A stretch of DNA of 55,358 nt, taken from an uncultured Lachnospiraceae bacterium. Its GTDB lineage: Bacteria > Bacillota > Clostridia > Lachnospirales > Lachnospiraceae. The notes below the pieces were generated by a model. That model worked only from the letters and a program-made list of their open reading frames with translations. It had not been told where the DNA came from and did not search any database. Shown here piece after piece: positions 7,345 to 16,179 of the stretch. The position numbers were made by a program, and so were the translations under genes. How positions within the stretch are numbered: the stretch's first letter is position 1; each line of letters starts with the position of its first letter. The DNA lies in the NCBI GenBank assembly GCA_944384125.1, contig CALWSF010000024.1:1-55358 (forward strand), given 5' to 3'.

Positions 7345-8157
7345 ATGAAGAACAGGCTGCGGTTGCTGAAAATTTCAGCAATCGGAATAGGATTGACCAT
7401 TTTGGTCATATGTTACTGTGTGAGCGGAAGCGGCAAAATTCGTCTTGTACTTCCGGATGCGGACAGTACAGAACGGACCGGGGAAGAAACAGCAGGCCTC
7501 ACGGAGGATATTCTGCTTTCTGATATTTCCGGTGCTGAAACAGAGAAAGCCGAAGACGGCAATGAGCCGGGAGAAAAGCAGTCTTTCGGGGAAGCCGATG
7601 TTTTCGGAGAGGATGAGATATGGGAGGAAACGGGGGAAAGTCCGGTCAGTTCTGAGGCGGCGGACAGCACGTTTATTTTTGTCCATGTCTGCGGAGCTGT
7701 TCAGCAGCCGGGGGTATATGAGCTGGAGTATGGCAGCCGCGTTTATCAGGCGGTAGATGCAGCGGGCGGACTTGCGCCGGAAGCGGCATCTGATTTCGTA
7801 AATATGGCTCTTGTCCTGCAGGACGGCCAGCAGCTTCGCATACCGGACCGGCAGGAGGCGGAGGAGTTTGAAAAACTGCAGGGCATAAAGGAAGATTTGT
7901 ATATCACGCCCGCCGGCGGGGCTTCGGACACCACAGGAGGGACGGCTTCTCACAGTGGGAATACGGCTCTGATTAACCTGAATACGGCGACAAAGGAGGA
8001 GCTTATGACTCTTTCCGGAATCGGCGAGGCAAAGGCGGAGGCGATTCTTGCGTATCGAAATGAGCAGGGAGCTTTCCGGACAGTTGAGGATGTGATGAAA
8101 GTGCCCGGGATCAAGGAGGCAGCCTTTCAGAAAATAAAAGACAGTATCACAGTTTGA
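7345..8157 (+). CDS. comEA: ComEA-like membrane-anchored helix-hairpin-helix DNA-binding protein
   Basis: ComEA binds incoming double-stranded DNA outside the membrane during competence. The 270-residue product has an N-terminal membrane anchor (about 8-28), an acidic Ser/Glu-rich linker, an SLBB domain (FVHVCGAVQQPGVYEL, about 110-170) and two C-terminal helix-hairpin-helix motifs starting INLNTATKEELMTLSGIG (about 208-270). The ATG at 7345 was chosen because GGGAGGT lies 11 bases upstream; ATG at 7324 has no such site. No comEC or comEB lies next to it. It probably shares a transcript with the response regulator 13 bases downstream. Confidence 0.88.
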   Translation: MKNRLRLLKISAIGIGLTILVICYCVSGSGKIRLVLPDADSTERTGEETAGLTEDILLSDISGAETEKAEDGNEPGEKQSFGEADVFGEDEIWEETGESPVSSEAADSTFIFVHVCGAVQQPGVYELEYGSRVYQAVDAAGGLAPEAASDFVNMALVLQDGQQLRIPDRQEAEEFEKLQGIKEDLYITPAGGASDTTGGTASHSGNTALINLNTATKEELMTLSGIGEAKAEAILAYRNEQGAFRTVEDVMKVPGIKEAAFQKIKDSITV

Positions 8158-8170
8158 AAATAGAGGTGGA

Positions 8171-8872
8171 ATGATGGCAAGGGTTTTGGTCGTGGATGAT
8201 GAAAAGCTGATAGTGAAAGGAATACGATTCAGCCTTGAGCAGGATGGGATGGAAGTTGACTGTGCCTATGACGGCGAAGAGGCTTTAAGTTTGGCCAGAG
8301 AGAAGGAGTATGATATTGTGCTCCTGGATGTGATGCTGCCCAAGCAGAACGGCTTTGAGGTTTGTCAGGCGATCCGGGAGTTCTCTGAGATGCCGATTAT
8401 CATGCTGACGGCCAAAGGCGATGATATGGATAAGATACTGGGGCTGGAATACGGCGCAGATGATTATATTACAAAGCCATTTAATATTCTGGAGGTCAAG
8501 GCCCGCATAAAAGCCATAATGCGGAGAAATTCCAGAAGGCCGAGGAAGGAAGAGCGTGAGCCTCTGAAGATTATTGAGGCCGGCGATCTGAAGCTGGATG
8601 CCGACAGCCGCCGCGTGTTTATCGGCCAGAAGGAGATTAATCTGACTGCCAAGGAGTTTGATCTTCTGGAACTTCTTGTGTGCAATCCCGGGAAAGTATA
8701 CAGCAGGGAGGAACTCCTGCAGTTTGTCTGGGGAAATAAGGCGGCAGCAGGGGGAGATGTGCGTACGGTGGACGTACATGTGAGGAGGCTTCGGGAGAAA
8801 ATCGAACCCAGTCCCAGTGATCCCAAATATGTGCATACCAAATGGGGAGTCGGATATTATTTCAGAGTGTGA
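8171..8872 (+). CDS. OmpR/PhoB-family response regulator
   Basis: A 233-residue two-domain transcription regulator. The receiver domain (about 1-120) has acidic pocket D9-D10, phosphoacceptor D53 in LLDVMLP and the TKPF lysine near 104. The C-terminal winged helix (about 135-232) has the typical LTAKEFDLLELL and VDVHVRRLREKIE segments. AGAGGTGG precedes ATGATG; the second ATG could also be used. No histidine kinase gene lies on either side, so the partner and signal are unknown. A stem-loop terminator follows at 8933-8977. Confidence 0.93.
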   Translation: MMARVLVVDDEKLIVKGIRFSLEQDGMEVDCAYDGEEALSLAREKEYDIVLLDVMLPKQNGFEVCQAIREFSEMPIIMLTAKGDDMDKILGLEYGADDYITKPFNILEVKARIKAIMRRNSRRPRKEEREPLKIIEAGDLKLDADSRRVFIGQKEINLTAKEFDLLELLVCNPGKVYSREELLQFVWGNKAAAGGDVRTVDVHVRRLREKIEPSPSDPKYVHTKWGVGYYFRV

Positions 8873-8932
8873 TAGGGCAGTGTTCTGAAAAAATAGAAAT
8901 CTGCCGTCTTATGCGGCGGTTTGGGATAAGGG

Positions 8933-8977
8933 AAAGAGCGGAGGTGGCTGATGGGAAAGGTTCCTTCCGCTCTTTTG
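8933..8977 (+). terminator. Rho-independent terminator after response regulator
   Basis: AAAGAGCGGA pairs with TCCGCTCTTT around a loop of about 23 bases, ending in TTTT. Confidence 0.7.
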
Positions 8978-9015
8978 ACGTATGTAAGGCGGGATGATCG
9001 GAGGCTGCAGGGGCA

Positions 9016-10962
9016 ATGGATGATAAAAAACAAATACGCGCACAGGGAGCGCGGTGGAGGAGACTGGACAATACTGCAAAGCTTTTTGCAGCTGTGACGG
9101 GGGAAGAGCTGAGCAATGTATTTCGTGTGTCCGTTACTCTGGATGAAGAAATCAGGCAGGATATTCTCCGTCGTGCCCTGGTAATGACGCTGGATGAGTG
9201 TGAGAACTTTCGGGTAAGGCTGAGAAAGGGTTTTTTCTGGTACTATTTTGAGACGAACAATCGGGAGCCGACAGTGGAAAAGGAGGAAAACTGTCCCTGC
9301 CAGTTTATAAATCCCCATGCGGGCAATCGTTTCCCTTTTCGTGTAAGTTTTTATGGAAGACGTATAAATTTTGAAGTTTTTCATGGCCTGACAGATGGTC
9401 TGGGTGCGCTGGACTTTCTGAGAAGGCTGACGGAGAATTATCTTCGGCTGTGTGCCGGGGAAAAAGAACCTGCAGGGGAAAAGATAAAGGCGGGGGAGCA
9501 CACCGGATGTGATCCGTTATTGTCTGATGAAAATGTCATATTGAAAAAATGGGGAGAAAAAGATGTCCGCGGCGGTCTCAGCGGATCGGAGGACGGATAC
9601 CTCAGGCATTATAAAAGGCGGGCCCATCGCCGTTATGAAACAAAATGCGCAATTTCTCCCCGCGGGGAGCTTCTGCCGCTGGGACTTCAATCAGTTATTC
9701 ATGGCTTTGTGGATCTGAACGAACTTAAATGTGTGTGCAGAGATGCAGGCGTCAGTGTAACAAAATATCTGACTGCTGCACTTATCTGGTCTGTTATTCA
9801 GGTATACTCAGACGGCCGTCAGCTGCTGCGGCCGGCAGCTCTGAATCTGCCGGTAAATTTAAGAAGCTTTTTTGAAACGGAAACGGCCGCCAATTTCTTT
9901 TCAGTTGTAAATATTGCATGGCCGGCGGGAAAAGCTCCGGAGAGCTTTGAGGAGGTTCTGAGGCTGACAGGCAGTCAGATGGATGAGCAGATCTCCAAAG
10001 ATCGGCTTGAAGAGAGAATTTCCTATAATGTATCCAATGAGAAAAAATGGTATCTGAGGATTGCGCCTCTGCCTCTGAAACGGCTGATTCTTCATCTGCT
10101 GTTTGCCAGAAGTATGCGGGCTTATACTATGACATTTTCAAATCTGGGAAAAGTATCTGAGGATTTTGAGTACAGGGACAGGGCAGAGAGTTTTCAGCTG
10201 CTTCTGGGAGTATCTGCAAGACAGAGGATAAAATGCGGCGCCATTGCTTTTGGAAAAAATGTCTGCATTACATTTACGAGCGCACTCAGGGATACAAAGC
10301 TTCAGGATTTCTTTTTCCGTTTTTTGGAGGAGCAGGGACTGAAGACAGAACTTGAAAGCAATGGCATAGGGACATCGGAAAATGACAGAGGAAACTATCC
10401 TCCCGTTTGCCGTGACGGAAAAAAGATAAAAAAAGCGGTAGGGATTTTTTATATGGGATTATTCATGGCGGCGCTTCTGAGCGGTTTTGTGAATATAATC
10501 ACATATTCTAAAATTCAGGTAAGATGGTCTCTTCTTACCATTGGTGTGGCCGCCTATATCGCGATGACGCTGCGATTTTCTGTTTTCCGTGTAGCCAGCC
10601 TGGCTGGCACTCTGCTGCGTCAGTCTCTGGGAATACAGGTACTTCTGGTCTTTTTGGATTCTCTGGGCGGGTATACCGGCTGGTCATTGGATTATGCAGT
10701 CCCATGCGTGATTATTTTTGATGTAATGGCGATTGTTCTTCTTCTGGTAACAAACCGGATAAACTGGCAGAGTTATTTTATGTATCAGATTGCTGTTACT
10801 GTGCTGAGCTTTGTACCCCTGCTTATGTGGGCACTGGGATGGGTGCGTCAGCCATTTATGGCAGTTCTGACAGCGGCGGTTTCTGTTCTGGGGATTGTGA
10901 GCACTTTTGTTTTTGGAGATAAGAGCGTTATCAGAGAGCTGAAAAGACGTTTTCATTTATAA
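9016..10962 (+). CDS. condensation/alcohol acetyltransferase-type acyltransferase fused to a C-terminal multi-spanning membrane domain
   Basis: This 648-residue protein has two parts. The first about 450 residues resemble the CoA-dependent acyltransferase/condensation superfamily, with the active-site-type motif HGLTDG (starting about residue 123) preceded by a strand-rich segment and a later LNLPVNLR region. Residues about 475-640 form six hydrophobic helices, matching from memory the DUF6320 domain found on predicted alcohol acetyltransferases. It may transfer an acyl group to a lipid or alcohol at the membrane, but no substrate can be assigned. An HSL-type esterase follows 24 bases downstream, suggesting an acylation/deacylation pair. 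The ribosome-binding site is weak (GCAGGGG). Confidence 0.75.
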   Translation: MDDKKQIRAQGARWRRLDNTAKLFAAVTGEELSNVFRVSVTLDEEIRQDILRRALVMTLDECENFRVRLRKGFFWYYFETNNREPTVEKEENCPCQFINPHAGNRFPFRVSFYGRRINFEVFHGLTDGLGALDFLRRLTENYLRLCAGEKEPAGEKIKAGEHTGCDPLLSDENVILKKWGEKDVRGGLSGSEDGYLRHYKRRAHRRYETKCAISPRGELLPLGLQSVIHGFVDLNELKCVCRDAGVSVTKYLTAALIWSVIQVYSDGRQLLRPAALNLPVNLRSFFETETAANFFSVVNIAWPAGKAPESFEEVLRLTGSQMDEQISKDRLEERISYNVSNEKKWYLRIAPLPLKRLILHLLFARSMRAYTMTFSNLGKVSEDFEYRDRAESFQLLLGVSARQRIKCGAIAFGKNVCITFTSALRDTKLQDFFFRFLEEQGLKTELESNGIGTSENDRGNYPPVCRDGKKIKKAVGIFYMGLFMAALLSGFVNIITYSKIQVRWSLLTIGVAAYIAMTLRFSVFRVASLAGTLLRQSLGIQVLLVFLDSLGGYTGWSLDYAVPCVIIFDVMAIVLLLVTNRINWQSYFMYQIAVTVLSFVPLLMWALGWVRQPFMAVLTAAVSVLGIVSTFVFGDKSVIRELKRRFHL

Positions 10963-10986
10963 GGCATATGAGGAGAGTATTAAGAT

Positions 10987-12015
10987 ATGAGCAGGAAAAA
11001 GGTCAGCCTGATAGGCGGTATGACAAGGGAAATGATGAGTGATGTGATGGAGACAGCACTGAAAAAGCCGATCCAGACGGGAGAATTTCGGAGAAATCCC
11101 GTGGAGCCGGCGTGGCGCTGCCCGTCAGGTTATATTTATGAGCTGGTGGAAGCGCCGGATTTTGTCATGGAATACCTGAAACCGCAGAAGGCTGTAACGG
11201 ATCGGGTTATTCTTCAGCTTCATGGCGGAGGATACATCGGCCCCATGAAAAATGTATACAGGAGATTTGCCGTAAAGTATTCCAAACTGAGCCTGGGGGC
11301 GGATGTTCTGACGCCGGATTACCGGATTGCTCCGGATTACACGTTTCCTGCGGCTCTTGAGGACTGCGTTTATGCTTATCGCTGGCTTCTGGAGGAGAAA
11401 AAGTATCAGCCGGAAAAAATTGTGATAGTCGGAGATTCGGCGGGAGGGGGGCTGGCCCTGGCCCTGTGTCATTATGCCAGAGATCATGAGCTTCCGTTTC
11501 CGGGAGGAATTATAACGATGTCTCCCTGGACGGATGTTACACTGAGCGGAGATTCTTATAAAACGAATTATGAAATTGATCCGCTGTTTGGAAATTCGCG
11601 GGAAAATATGCTCTATCAGTGCAGCTATGTGGGAGATGCTGACCGGGAAAATCCGTATTTGTCTCCGCTTTTCGGAAACTTCAGGGGATTCCCTCCCATG
11701 CTTATGCAGGTGGGGAGCTACGAGGTTCTTCTGGATGACACGAAAGAAGCAGCGAAAAAGGCACGGGAAGCGGGCGTGCGGGTTCGGTGCTCTGTGTACG
11801 ATGGAATGTTCCATGTCTTTCAGATGGGTCTTGATTTGATACCGGAGAGCCGGGAGGCATGGGAAGAGGTTGGAGAATATCTCCGGATCATATACCGGAT
11901 TAAGCGGGAGCCGGAAGGACAGATTGTGAAAAAGGTAAAGAGCGGAAAAAAGCAGTCGGATGAGAGGGTAAAGAAAAACCTGGTGGCTGTTCTGAAACAG
12001 GGGCTGGGAAAATGA
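10987..12015 (+). CDS. alpha/beta hydrolase, hormone-sensitive-lipase-like esterase
   Basis: A 342-residue cytoplasmic esterase of the HSL (lipase family IV) group. The oxyanion-hole motif HGGG is at 79-82, the nucleophile is S151 in GDSAGG, and an acid (LLDDT) and a histidine (GMFHVF) complete the triad near the C-terminus. The site GAGGAGAGT precedes the start. It lies directly behind the acyltransferase/membrane fusion and its stop overlaps the rlmH start, so all three are likely one transcript. A short-chain ester substrate is probable from the family. Confidence 0.92.
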   Translation: MSRKKVSLIGGMTREMMSDVMETALKKPIQTGEFRRNPVEPAWRCPSGYIYELVEAPDFVMEYLKPQKAVTDRVILQLHGGGYIGPMKNVYRRFAVKYSKLSLGADVLTPDYRIAPDYTFPAALEDCVYAYRWLLEEKKYQPEKIVIVGDSAGGGLALALCHYARDHELPFPGGIITMSPWTDVTLSGDSYKTNYEIDPLFGNSRENMLYQCSYVGDADRENPYLSPLFGNFRGFPPMLMQVGSYEVLLDDTKEAAKKAREAGVRVRCSVYDGMFHVFQMGLDLIPESREAWEEVGEYLRIIYRIKREPEGQIVKKVKSGKKQSDERVKKNLVAVLKQGLGK

Positions 12016-12491
12016 AAATCACACTGGTTACCGTAGGAAAAATAAAGGAAAAATATCTGGAGGCGGCGATTTCGGAATATTCCAAACGTCTGAGCCGCTA
12101 CTGCAGACTGGAAATTATCCAGACGCCGGATGAGAAAACGCCTGACGGGGCGGGGGAAGCGCTGGAATGTCAGATTCGGGAAAAAGAGGGCGAGCGCATT
12201 CTTGCCAATATCAGAGAGGGGGCGTATGTGATCGCCCTCTCCATAGAGGGAAAGGCACTGAGTTCGGAGGAGTTTTCTGAGTTTATGGAAAATCTGGGTG
12301 TCAGAGGAAAGAGCCACATTCAGTTTGTGATCGGCGGTTCTCTGGGACTGTCGGAGTCTGTTCTCAGACGGGCGGATTTTCAGCTGAGTTTTTCCAGAAT
12401 GACATTCCCGCACCAGCTGATGCGGGTAATACTGCTGGAACAGATTTACCGGGGATTCCGCATTATGAATGGAGAGCCCTATCATAAATAA
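12012..12491 (+). CDS. rlmH: 23S rRNA (pseudouridine1915-N3)-methyltransferase RlmH
   Basis: RlmH is a SPOUT methyltransferase that adds a methyl group to pseudouridine 1915 in helix 69 of 23S rRNA, using SAM. The product is 159 residues, the standard length, with MKITLVTVGKIKEKYL at the start, the knot region FVIGGSLGLSESV and the conserved C-terminus HQLMRVILLEQIYRGFRI through YHK. The start ATG overlaps the esterase stop (ATGA). Confidence 0.97.
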   Translation: MKITLVTVGKIKEKYLEAAISEYSKRLSRYCRLEIIQTPDEKTPDGAGEALECQIREKEGERILANIREGAYVIALSIEGKALSSEEFSEFMENLGVRGKSHIQFVIGGSLGLSESVLRRADFQLSFSRMTFPHQLMRVILLEQIYRGFRIMNGEPYHK

Positions 12492-12551
12492 ATGCGGAAT
12501 AAGAGAATGGAATGCGGGGACTGAAGAGGGGCAGAAGAAAGGAAAGAAGCT

Positions 12552-13970
12552 GTGAGGGAAGAGAAAAACATTGCAGGGGAGAGAGAAAATAAACTGGGAA
12601 CTTTTCCGGTAGAAAAGCTTCTGGGGCAATTTGCTGTTCCGAGCATTATAGCCATGCTTGTCAGTGCTCTTTATAACATTGTAGATCAGTTTTTTATAGG
12701 GAGAAGTGTGGGGGAACTGGGTAATGCGGCTACCAATGTGGCATTTCCTCTGACAATTTCATGTGTGGCGCTGTCTCTTCTGTTCGGGATCGGAGGCGCT
12801 TCAGCTTTTAACCTTACGCTGGGAGGCGGAGACAGGGAAAAAGCCCTGCATTATGCGGGGAATGCAGCTGTTATGCTGTTTGGCGGCGGCGTGGTTCTGT
12901 GTGTTTTTGTGCGGCTGTTTCTTTCTAAACTTCTTGTATTTTTCGGGACGCCATCCAATGTTATGGAGTATGCGGAAATTTATACCGGAATTACCTCGTT
13001 TGGATTTCCGTTCCTGATTCTGACTAATGGCGGGGGGCATCTGGTGCGTGCGGACGGAAGCCCGAAGAATGCCATGTTTTACAATCTGTCCGGTGCTGTG
13101 ATTAACACCATTCTGGATCCGCTGTTTATCTTTGGTTTTGGAATGGGAATGGCCGGTGCTGCCCTCGCTACGATAATCGGGCAGATTTTTTCAGGCATTC
13201 TGGTGTTCTGTTATCTGCGCCGTTTTCGCACAGCACCTCTTGCAGTCCGGCATCTGAAGATCCGTCTCTCATATGTGACGGAAATCGTTTCTCTGGGAGC
13301 CGCGTCCTTTTTTAATCAGATTGCAATGATGATCGTTCAGATAGTGCTGAATAAATCCCTGACGCATTACGGTTCTATGTCCGTATACGGGGAGTCAGTT
13401 CCTCTGGCCTGTGCGGGAATTATAACGAAAGTGAATCAGGTGTTTTTTTCAATCATTATCGGACTCTCTCAGGGCATGCAGCCCATAGCAAGTTTTAATT
13501 ACGGAGCAAAAAAGTTTGAGCGGGTCCGCCAGGTCTACGGGCTGGCACTGAAAAGAGGATTTATCGTATCTGCCATTTCGTTTCTGTGTTTTCAGCTGAT
13601 TCCGCGCCCCATTATTTCTCTGTTTGGCGATGGAAGCGAGATGTATTTTCTATTTGCGGAGAAGTATTTCAGAATCTATCTGTTTTTTACGTTTATAAAC
13701 TGTATTCAGCCTATAACATCCAATCTTTTTACTGCGATAGGAAAGCCGAAAAAGGGAATTTTTCTGTCCATGACGCGGCAGATTTTATTCCTTCTTCCGC
13801 TGATTATAATATTTCCGTTATTTTTGGGAATTGACGGGATCATGTATGCCGGACCGATTGCGGATCTGGTTGCGGGGATTGTTGCAGTGTGGATGGTTCG
13901 AAAAGAGCTCGCAAAAATGCGGGCGGAGATGCCTGTGAAGGACAGGATAAATAAAAATGCCGGAACTTAA
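12552..13970 (+). CDS. MATE-family multidrug/cation efflux transporter
   Basis: A 472-residue membrane protein with twelve hydrophobic segments arranged as two MATE repeats. The family features YNIVDQFFIG (near 45-54) and GMQPIASFNYG are clear. MATE proteins export cationic drugs or metabolites using Na+ or H+ gradients; the substrate here is unknown. A GTG start at 12552 is preferred because AAAGGAAAG lies just upstream. A strong terminator follows directly. Confidence 0.93.
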   Translation: MREEKNIAGERENKLGTFPVEKLLGQFAVPSIIAMLVSALYNIVDQFFIGRSVGELGNAATNVAFPLTISCVALSLLFGIGGASAFNLTLGGGDREKALHYAGNAAVMLFGGGVVLCVFVRLFLSKLLVFFGTPSNVMEYAEIYTGITSFGFPFLILTNGGGHLVRADGSPKNAMFYNLSGAVINTILDPLFIFGFGMGMAGAALATIIGQIFSGILVFCYLRRFRTAPLAVRHLKIRLSYVTEIVSLGAASFFNQIAMMIVQIVLNKSLTHYGSMSVYGESVPLACAGIITKVNQVFFSIIIGLSQGMQPIASFNYGAKKFERVRQVYGLALKRGFIVSAISFLCFQLIPRPIISLFGDGSEMYFLFAEKYFRIYLFFTFINCIQPITSNLFTAIGKPKKGIFLSMTRQILFLLPLIIIFPLFLGIDGIMYAGPIADLVAGIVAVWMVRKELAKMRAEMPVKDRINKNAGT

Positions 13971-13981
13971 GATTTCCTGTG

Positions 13982-14030
13982 AAAAAAGATGTCGCTGAGA
14001 GGGGAGTGCTCTGCAGCGGCATCTTTTTTT
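13982..14030 (+). terminator. Rho-independent terminator after MATE gene
   Basis: AAAAAAGATGTCGCTG pairs with CAGCGGCATCTTTTTT, followed by T residues. The A/T-flanked arms would also terminate on the opposite strand. Confidence 0.92.
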
Positions 14031-14034
14031 CTGC

Positions 14035-14062
14035 TCATATTTCAGCCTGTCCCTCATATATT
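14035..14062 (+). promoter_or_regulatory. putative sigma-E (mother-cell) promoter for spoIIIA operon
   Basis: TCATATT (14035-14041) and CATATATT (14055-14062) are separated by 13 bases, close to the Bacillus sigma-E consensus (-35 ATATT-like, -10 CATACAnT). It lies 24 bases before spoIIIAA. In Bacillus this operon is sigma-E dependent, so position and sequence agree. Confidence 0.65.
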
Positions 14063-14085
14063 GGAATAACAGGAGGCTAAGGGAA

Positions 14086-15030
14086 ATGAGAGGACAGGAC
14101 GGACTGCTTAAGATTTTTCCTGATCGTATCAGGGAAATCCTGACAGAGGAGGGCTTGGAGGAAAAAAATACAGAGGAGATCCGAATGAGGGCGGGAGCTC
14201 CTCTTATATACATATATAAAAACAGAGAGTATGTCCTGGAGGGGGATAAAAGAGCTGTGATTCGGCGTGAGGATGTGGAGGAAACTCTTCAGTGTGCAGC
14301 CGGGTATTCTCTGTATGCATATGAGGAGGAGCTGCGGCAGGGATTTCTTACTGTGCAGGGCGGACACCGCATCGGAGTAGCCGGACGCGTTGTTATGGAA
14401 AATGGGCGCGTAAAGACGATTAGTCCGGTTACTTTTCTGAATATCAGGTTTTCCCATGAAATCAGGGGCTGTGCGGAGCACATTATGCCCTGGCTTACGG
14501 ACAGAGAAAGCGGAGAGATCCGGAATACGCTTCTTGTTTCGCCGCCCAGATGCGGAAAAACGACTCTTCTGCGGGATATTATCAGAACGGCATCAGACGG
14601 TATGGCAGGTGCGCGGGGGCAGACGGTAGGAGTAGTGGACGAGAGATCAGAGATAGGAGCCTGCTGTCAGGGCATTCCTCAGAATGAAGTGGGAAAACGC
14701 ACGGATATTCTTGACTGCTGTCCCAAGGCAGCAGGAATGATGATGCTGGTTCGTTCTATGGCTCCGGAGGTAATAGCAGTTGATGAAATCGGGGGAGGAA
14801 GAGATCTGGAGGCTCTCCGATATGTAATAAACTGCGGATGCAGAATTCTGGCGACAATTCATGGTTCGTCTCTGGAGGATGTAAGGCGAAAACCGGGGAT
14901 ATCGTCATTTTTCAGAGAACGGGTATTTGAAAGATATGTGGTTCTGGGAAACAGATGCGGTCCGGGAAGTGTGCAGGGGATATATGACGGAAACGGCAAG
15001 CAGTTATTTCCGGAATGGGAGGGGCGGTAA
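14086..15030 (+). CDS. spoIIIAA: stage III sporulation protein AA (secretion-type ATPase)
   Basis: SpoIIIAA is the cytoplasmic ATPase of the SpoIIIA-SpoIIQ channel that links mother cell and forespore during engulfment. The 314-residue product shows a Walker A motif PPRCGKTT (about 153-160), a Walker B-like EVIAVDEIGG and the RSEIGACCQG segment typical of the family. It is the first of eight consecutive genes in the conserved AA-AH order. AGGAGG lies 14 bases upstream of the ATG. Confidence 0.97.
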   Translation: MRGQDGLLKIFPDRIREILTEEGLEEKNTEEIRMRAGAPLIYIYKNREYVLEGDKRAVIRREDVEETLQCAAGYSLYAYEEELRQGFLTVQGGHRIGVAGRVVMENGRVKTISPVTFLNIRFSHEIRGCAEHIMPWLTDRESGEIRNTLLVSPPRCGKTTLLRDIIRTASDGMAGARGQTVGVVDERSEIGACCQGIPQNEVGKRTDILDCCPKAAGMMMLVRSMAPEVIAVDEIGGGRDLEALRYVINCGCRILATIHGSSLEDVRRKPGISSFFRERVFERYVVLGNRCGPGSVQGIYDGNGKQLFPEWEGR

Positions 15031-15034
15031 GTCC

Positions 15035-15556
15035 ATGTGGATGAGAGTACTGGGGGCTGCGGCCACGGTAATTGCCTGTACGGCTCTGGGAGCGGGGGCC
15101 GTTCTGAGAATGCGCGAAAGAAAATGTCTTTTGGAGAGAATGAGGAGAATGATTGTCCATCTCCGGGGCGAAATCATGTATGCCAATGTAACGTTGGAAA
15201 CAGCTTTTTGGCGGACGGGGAAGAGAGAGGAAGGAAAACTTTCAGAACTGTTCTGTTCAGTGGCCCGGAGGCTGGAAAATGAGGCCGGAGAAAATTTTGC
15301 AGAAATGTGGAGAGAAGAAGCGGAGACGATTCTTAAGGATACCTCCCTGAAGCGGCAGGATATGGAGCAGCTGGTGTGTTTTGGGAAAAGTCTGGGGTAT
15401 CTGGATCGGGACATGCAGGAGCGGGTTATCCGGTTTTATCTGGAGGATCTGGAGCTTGCCATTGAGAATCTCCGCAGGGAGGAGCCGGAGAAGAGCCGTC
15501 TTTTTTTCGGGCTGGGGATTTTATCAGGATTATTTTTGACAGTTATTCTGTTGTGA
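15035..15556 (+). CDS. spoIIIAB: stage III sporulation protein AB
   Basis: A 173-residue protein with one N-terminal membrane helix (about 4-22) and a cytoplasmic-facing helical domain distantly like type II secretion GspF. It ends with a second hydrophobic segment (LFFGLGILSGLFLTVILL). It is an essential part of the SpoIIIA channel. ATG at 15035 has GGAGGGGCGG upstream and lies 4 bases after the spoIIIAA stop; a longer in-frame extension would overlap AA and is not needed. Confidence 0.94.
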   Translation: MWMRVLGAAATVIACTALGAGAVLRMRERKCLLERMRRMIVHLRGEIMYANVTLETAFWRTGKREEGKLSELFCSVARRLENEAGENFAEMWREEAETILKDTSLKRQDMEQLVCFGKSLGYLDRDMQERVIRFYLEDLELAIENLRREEPEKSRLFFGLGILSGLFLTVILL

Positions 15557-15569
15557 AGGAGGAAAACAG

Positions 15570-15764
15570 ATGGGAGTAAACCTGATTTTCAGGATTGCGG
15601 CCGTGGGAATTTTGGTATCAGTACTGTGCCAGATCCTGAAACACAGCGGGCGGGAGGAACAGGCTTTTCTGACCAGCCTGGCAGGGCTGCTTTTGGTGCT
15701 TTTCTGGATGGTTCCCTATATATATGAGCTTTTTGAGACAATGAAAGATTTGTTCGCACTGTAG
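15570..15764 (+). CDS. spoIIIAC: stage III sporulation protein AC
   Basis: A 64-residue protein of two membrane helices with a short connecting loop, the standard size for SpoIIIAC. It has the conserved GREEQAFLTSLAG segment between the helices. AAGGAGGA precedes the start. It is part of the membrane base of the SpoIIIA channel, in the expected position between AB and AD. Confidence 0.95.
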   Translation: MGVNLIFRIAAVGILVSVLCQILKHSGREEQAFLTSLAGLLLVLFWMVPYIYELFETMKDLFAL

Positions 15765-15777
15765 GGGAGGTGGCAGA

Positions 15778-16164
15778 ATGTCAATTATTACGGCGGCAGT
15801 TCTGGGGATGACAGCTGTACTTCTCGCGGTTCAGCTGAAAGGCAGGGGAGGCGAATACGGAATATACGTAATTATGGCAGCCGGTTTTTGTCTGTTCTTT
15901 TACGCCGCGGGAAAAATGAAAACAATACTTGATACGGCGCACCGTATTCAGGAATATATCGGTTTAAACAGTGCATATCTGTCTGCTCTTCTCAAAATGG
16001 CAGGGATTACATACATTGCGGAATTTGCTTCCGGAATCTGCCGGGATGCAGGGTATAGCGCTATGGGTACGCAAATAGAAATTTTTGCCAAGCTTTCTAT
16101 TCTGGCAGTCAGCATGCCGGTTTTAATGGCTCTGCTGGAGACCTTAAGGCAGTTTCTCGGGTAA
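15778..16164 (+). CDS. spoIIIAD: stage III sporulation protein AD
   Basis: A 128-residue integral membrane protein with four predicted helices. It contains the family segment YLSALLKMAGITYIAEFAS and resembles a longer relative of SpoIIIAC. GGGGAGGT precedes the ATG. It lies in the conserved position of the operon. Confidence 0.95.
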   Translation: MSIITAAVLGMTAVLLAVQLKGRGGEYGIYVIMAAGFCLFFYAAGKMKTILDTAHRIQEYIGLNSAYLSALLKMAGITYIAEFASGICRDAGYSAMGTQIEIFAKLSILAVSMPVLMALLETLRQFLG

Positions 16165-16179
16165 GAAAGGCGGGAAGGA

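Noticed and set aside
8893-8922. Small GC stem GCCG/CGGC after the response regulator as the main terminator
   Set aside because: The stem is short and lacks a T tract; the hairpin at 8933-8977 is a better candidate.
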